From Allocatelliglobosispora scoriae (lineage in GTDB: Bacteria > Actinomycetota > Actinomycetes > Mycobacteriales > Micromonosporaceae), in assembly GCF_014204945.1 (NCBI RefSeq), contig NZ_JACHMN010000003.1, forward strand, positions 1,798,001 to 1,862,000: 64,000 nucleotides of DNA. Direction: 5' to 3'. Position numbers and translations under genes: made by a program. Positions 60,495 through 64,000 of this stretch are shown piece after piece. The stretch's first letter is position 1. Each line of letters begins with the position of its first letter. The notes beneath the pieces are model-generated. The model had not been told where the DNA came from and did no database searches. It worked only from the letters and a program-made list of their open reading frames with translations.

Positions 60495-61740
60495 GTGCGA
60501 CCGGAGGAACTCGTCCTGTATGGAATGAGCATCGCGAGCAGGCCGTCCGGCGATCGGTCGGCGAACATCGAGGCCTCCATCGAGGCGTTCACCTCGGCCC
60601 TCGACCAGATCCCGGCCAGCCGCCGCTTCCCGCGTGCGTTCGCCGAATACCAGCTCGCCATGAGCAGGCAGGAGCGGCTAGCCGGGTCGGCCGAGGAGAA
60701 CCGGGCCGCGGCGGCCGAGGGCTACCTGCGCGGGGTGAAGCTGCTGGAGGGGCTGCGCACGCAGGAGGCACGGGACCTGCTCGGCCAGACCCTCGGCAAC
60801 CTGGCCCACCTCGCCGTCGCGGGGAACGACGTCGAAACCGCCATCGCGTACGCGGAGAGGTCCCTCCTCTATCTGGAGAAGTCGATCAATCCGCGCGCGT
60901 GGGGGGTGAGCCAGCAGAACCTCGGCAGCATGTACCTGCTGCGGTCGACGGCCGACCGCGCGGCCGACCTCGCACTCTCGATAGCCGCCTTCGACGCCGC
61001 GCTGGAGGTCCGTCGGCCGGACGGTCCGGAGCCCGCCCTGCACCGGCGGACCGTCGTGTCCCGGCAGCAGGCGGTGGCGATGCTGGCGCGGCTCGGCACC
61101 GCGCCGGGCGCGGCACCCGGCCCGGGCATCGAGCTGCTGGAGGCGCTGGCGGCCGAGCCGTCCGGCGACATCGTCCAGGACCGCCAACTGCACCTGCACC
61201 TCGGGCTCGCCTATCGCCGCCTCGCCGATCACGACGGCGTCGACCGGATGACGAGGCTGGAGGCGCGCGATCGGGCCCTGCGGCACTTCGAGCGCCTGCG
61301 GGAGCTGTCGGCGGACGACACGGACGAGCGTCGCGCTCGCGTCGACACGCTGGTGGCGATCGGGCGGGGTGAGCAGAGCGAGCGCGATCCGGTCGGCGCG
61401 ACGGAGGAGTTCATCACCCGGACGGAGGCGTCGCTGACCGGCATCGCCACGGTGCTGGAGCCCGAGGATGTCGCGCGGATCAACGCGCGGTTGGCGGCGG
61501 CGTACACGCGCCGGCTCGCCGGTGATCGCGGGGACAACCTGCGGTCGGCGATCGGCGCCTATGAGCGGGCCCTGGCGGCCCTGGCCGGGACGACGGGAGG
61601 CAGCGGCGGCGCTCGCGGCATACGCCGACGCCGACGGCGACCACAGCCGCCAGGTGGCCGACGTGCTCGCCCGCCTCTACGCGCTGGAGTCCCGGGGGAC
61701 GCGGCGCCGCTGGCTCCTGCCGCAGGTCACGCGCGCCTGA
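60495..61740 (+). CDS. TPR-repeat protein, frameshifted near the 3' end
   Basis: Starts at GTG 60495 (GGAGGAGG upstream): VRPEELVLYGMSIASRPSGD. It is a helical-repeat protein of about 410 residues with TPR-like units (TLGNLAHLAVAGNDVETAIA, YAERSLLYLEKSI, SQQNLGSMYLLRSTADRAAD, RINARLAAAYTRRLAGDRGD). Near 61590-61605 the coding frame shifts by one base: after ALAALAGTT the original frame becomes Arg/Pro-rich nonsense and runs to 61904, whereas the +1 frame gives AALAAYADADGDHSRQVADV, LARLYALESRGTRRRWLLPQ and a stop at 61740 with normal codon bias. So the intact gene ended at 61740. Divergent partner of the CHAT protein; possibly the protease substrate or sensor. Confidence 0.72.
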
Positions 61741-61803
61741 GCCGCGTCACCGCACGACCATCAGCCGGGTACGCCGACCGCGCCGCCCGGGCACCGGGAG
61801 CGG

Positions 61804-63270
61804 TCACCGCGCGCCGGTTCGCAGGACCAGGTCGGCGGCGAGGCGCTGCGCGTTGTCGCGGTTGGTCTCGATCGAGTTGGTGTAGAAGTGCACGCCACGG
61901 GTGAGCGGACCGAGCAGGTACATCCGGTCGTCGAGGGTGCTGTCGGCCCGCCGGACCCGGAGGGTGCCGAAGTCGACGTCGAGCCCGCCGAGCGGGTGCG
62001 CCACGAGTTCGCCCTGGAGCAGCAGGTGGTGCAGGAGCTCCGACGGGAGGACCCACGGGTTGTAGCCGGTACCGGTGGCGTTGATCAGGAAGTCGACGGC
62101 CGACCGGCCGCCGGTGCGGACGACGTCGAACCCGCCCCGGTGGTCCGGGTGGATCCCGCTGATTCCCGTGTGGACGGTGAGGATGCCTGCCGCCAGCATG
62201 CGCTCCACCCGGTACGCGTTGGCGAGCGGCATCGGGTGGCGGTAGGTCGACCAGGTGGAGAACTCGGCGAGCATGGTCTGCCGGGCGGATCCGCTCAACC
62301 GGTGCCAGATGATCGGCGTCAGCGCGGACATGGCGTCGAGGACCTCGTACCAGCGGACCTGGTTGTTCTCGGCGGCGTGGATGTCGGCCCGCAGCGCGGT
62401 CAGCGGATCGGCATCGTCGGGGCGGCGGATCGACTCCCAGGCGGCCGGCCCGCCGAGAGCCAGCTCCAGCTCGGCCCGGATCAGGCGTTCCATGGTGGAG
62501 AGGCTGATGCCGCCGGGCTCCTCCAGGGCGAGGCGTTCGACGGTGTCGCGGGTGACGAGTTTGAGGTCGGGGGTGTCGAGGATGCGCGGCTGGACCTTGG
62601 GCAGCCCGCGGCGGCGGGAGAAGCACGCGATCGGTCCGGTGTGGCCGCGGGCGTCCAGGGCGGCCAGCGCGTCGACGGCGGTGAGGCTGGTGCCGAGGAT
62701 GCCCACCCGGGCGTCGCGGGGCAGCGCGTCGAGGAACGCGCCGTCCCACGGCGTCGGCGCGTAGGCGGGGTGCTCCGCCAGCCGGTTGTACTCGCCGGAC
62801 GGCAGATCGCCCAGGCACAGCACGACGGTGTCGAGGTCCGGCAGGGGGATGCCCGCCGTCAGCCGCCACTGCCGGCCGACGCGCGTGCAGCCGGTGACCT
62901 CGCACCGGTGCGTGGTGACGGTCGGCGTACCGGTTGCGATCTTCTGCTCCAGGCACTGCCTCAGGTAGGCGCCGTAGAGCCGGCGGGGGACGTAGTCGAT
63001 GAGATCCGTACCCGTCGCCGGTGTCCCGCGCCGGGCGGCGAGCCACCGTACGAAGTGGTCCGGGTCGTCCGAGTGGACGCTCATCGTCTGCGCCTGCATG
63101 TTGAGGATGTGCACCTGCTCGGCCGTCCCGTAGGCGACCCCGGCACCGAGCCGGTCCCCCTGCTCCATCAGGTGGATCTGGACCTCGGGACCCCCGGCGA
63201 GGCGGTCGATCAGCTGCATGGTGAGCATCACGCCGCAGGCGCCACCACCGATGATGCCGATCCGGATCAT
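61804..63270 (-). CDS. FAD/NAD(P)-binding oxidoreductase (COG4529-like)
   Basis: A 488-residue flavoprotein. N-terminal FAD dinucleotide motif MIRIGIIGGGACGVMLTMQL, then MEQGDRLGAGVAYGTAEQVH, LNMQAQTMSVHSDDPDHFVR, a second nucleotide motif VGILGTSLTAVDALAALDAR, and NATGTGYNPW near the end, all typical of FAD/NAD(P)-binding family proteins of the HpnW/COG4529 group. The family includes hydroxylase-like and uncharacterised oxidoreductases. Its ATG overlaps the stop of the PLP decarboxylase gene (ATGA), so the two act together, perhaps in amine or siderophore-type metabolism; the product is unknown. Confidence 0.85.
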   Translation of the reverse strand: MIRIGIIGGGACGVMLTMQLIDRLAGGPEVQIHLMEQGDRLGAGVAYGTAEQVHILNMQAQTMSVHSDDPDHFVRWLAARRGTPATGTDLIDYVPRRLYGAYLRQCLEQKIATGTPTVTTHRCEVTGCTRVGRQWRLTAGIPLPDLDTVVLCLGDLPSGEYNRLAEHPAYAPTPWDGAFLDALPRDARVGILGTSLTAVDALAALDARGHTGPIACFSRRRGLPKVQPRILDTPDLKLVTRDTVERLALEEPGGISLSTMERLIRAELELALGGPAAWESIRRPDDADPLTALRADIHAAENNQVRWYEVLDAMSALTPIIWHRLSGSARQTMLAEFSTWSTYRHPMPLANAYRVERMLAAGILTVHTGISGIHPDHRGGFDVVRTGGRSAVDFLINATGTGYNPWVLPSELLHHLLLQGELVAHPLGGLDVDFGTLRVRRADSTLDDRMYLLGPLTRGVHFYTNSIETNRDNAQRLAADLVLRTGAR

Positions 63271-64000
63271 CGAGCGGCTCCGGCATCGGCCGCGGTCCCG
63301 TTTCCGGCGGTGACGACGGCGCGGTGGCAGGCGAGCAGCGACGTGGCGGCCGCGTCGACATCGGCGGCGGTGGTCGCCCAGTTGATCAAGCATAGGCGCA
63401 GCACGATCCTGCCGTTCCAGCGGCTGATGGCAGCCCAGCCCTCACCGCGGGCCTGGAACTCCTCCGCGACGAGGCGCGTGTGCTCGTCGCGGCCGCCCGG
63501 TCCGTCGAACCGCACCAGGACCTGGTTCAGCGTCACCTCGTTGAGGATCTCCACGCCCGGCTGCCCGGTGAGCCGGTCCGCGAAGCGGCGGGCGTTGCGG
63601 CAGCAGCCGTCGATGATGTCGGCGATGCCGCTGCGGCCGAGGCTGCGCAGCGCGGCCCAGATCGGGAAGACCCGCGAACGGCGCGACACCTCCATGCCCC
63701 ACTCCACCGGATGGCGGTGCTCGGGCTGCATGTTCAGGTACTCCGCGAGCAGCGGCAACGCCGCGAGGTGGGCGTCGCGGTCGGCGATCATCGCGACGCC
63801 GCCGTCATAGGGGGTGTTGAGCCACTTGTGTGCGTCGGTGGCCCACGAGTCCGCCCGCTCGATGCCGTCGACGAGCTGCGGTCGCAGGGTCGGCGACGCC
63901 GCGGCCCACATCCCGAACGCGCCGTCGAGGTGCAGCCAGCCGCCCGCGTCGTGCACCCGGTCGGCGAGGTCCCCGACGACGTCGATGCCGCCGGTGTTGA
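63267..64000 (-). CDS. PLP-dependent decarboxylase (N-terminus outside window)
   Basis: C-terminal 244 residues of a group II pyridoxal-5'-phosphate decarboxylase (aromatic-L-amino-acid/glutamate decarboxylase superfamily). The fragment begins near NTGGIDVVGDLADRVHDAGG, has the PLP aspartate region WLHLDGAFGMWAAASP, the Schiff-base lysine in SWATDAHKWLNTPYDGG, and the RSLGRSGIADIIDGCCRNAR helix. It would decarboxylate an amino acid to an amine. The upstream part lies beyond the right edge. Coupled to the flavoprotein gene by a four-base overlap. Confidence 0.88.
   Translation of the reverse strand, partial: NTGGIDVVGDLADRVHDAGGWLHLDGAFGMWAAASPTLRPQLVDGIERADSWATDAHKWLNTPYDGGVAMIADRDAHLAALPLLAEYLNMQPEHRHPVEWGMEVSRRSRVFPIWAALRSLGRSGIADIIDGCCRNARRFADRLTGQPGVEILNEVTLNQVLVRFDGPGGRDEHTRLVAEEFQARGEGWAAISRWNGRIVLRLCLINWATTAADVDAAATSLLACHRAVVTAGNGTAADAGAAR

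Overview
The DNA is very GC-rich with strong third-position GC bias, and carries SARP/BTAD and AfsR-type regulators, secreted carbohydrases with Ser/Pro linkers and CBM2 or ricin modules, a WXG100-type protein and many starts with no ribosome site. It looks like a chromosome segment from a filamentous actinomycete, probably Micromonosporaceae; that placement is inference from gene style only. No rRNA, tRNA, CRISPR array or insertion sequence was seen, and no stretch over 300 bp lacks a gene.

Layout. 1-2.6 kb: c-di-GMP cyclase (cut by the window edge) coupled to a FIST sensor. 2.66-3.95 kb: soxR divergent from a broken NmrA-type gene, sharing a SoxR-box promoter. 4.2-8.2 kb: large secreted PQQ-type sugar dehydrogenase and a secreted endonuclease/phosphatase. 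8.36-14.6 kb: ArsR/SRPBCC/hydrolase operon, quinone oxidoreductase, two-component pair, HxlR/QorB-like pair. 14.5-21.4 kb: secreted HAF-repeat protein, AfsR-like STAND regulator, three small secreted unknown proteins. 21.4-27 kb: a second two-component pair, SDR, BTAD regulator and methyltransferase. 28.4-29.6 kb: AA10 LPMO-CBM2 behind a CebR-like box. 29.6-35.5 kb: TetR with a hydrolase-glycosyltransferase fusion, TetR with a DUF1772-type protein, and a polymorphic toxin with putative immunity gene. 35.5-41.7 kb: Tat-exported 5'-nucleotidase, ceramidase-like protein, two tandem pectate lyases.

41.9-55.3 kb is the most notable part. One arm encodes a sulfotransferase-like protein and two half-ABC exporters; the opposing arm encodes an acyl/aryl-AMP ligase, a C-A-T NRPS module (A-domain code reads like glycine), a free carrier protein, a stand-alone condensation domain and a glycosyltransferase; a second stand-alone condensation protein diverges from the ligase. 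Starts overlap stops throughout, so it looks like a compact pathway for a small acyl-aminoacyl, possibly glycosylated and sulfated, exported product. The palindrome GGAAAGCGCTTTCC sits before both + strand arms and before the pectate lyases, suggesting one LacI-type regulator links plant-polymer degradation to this cluster.

55.4-64 kb: methyltransferase, SnoaL/TetR pair, a CHAT-protease/NTPase/TPR protein divergent from a frameshifted TPR protein, and a flavoprotein plus PLP-decarboxylase operon cut by the right edge. Many operons end in long, perfect, comparatively AT-rich hairpins, some carrying the stop codon in the stem and some reusing the same stem sequence at distant sites.
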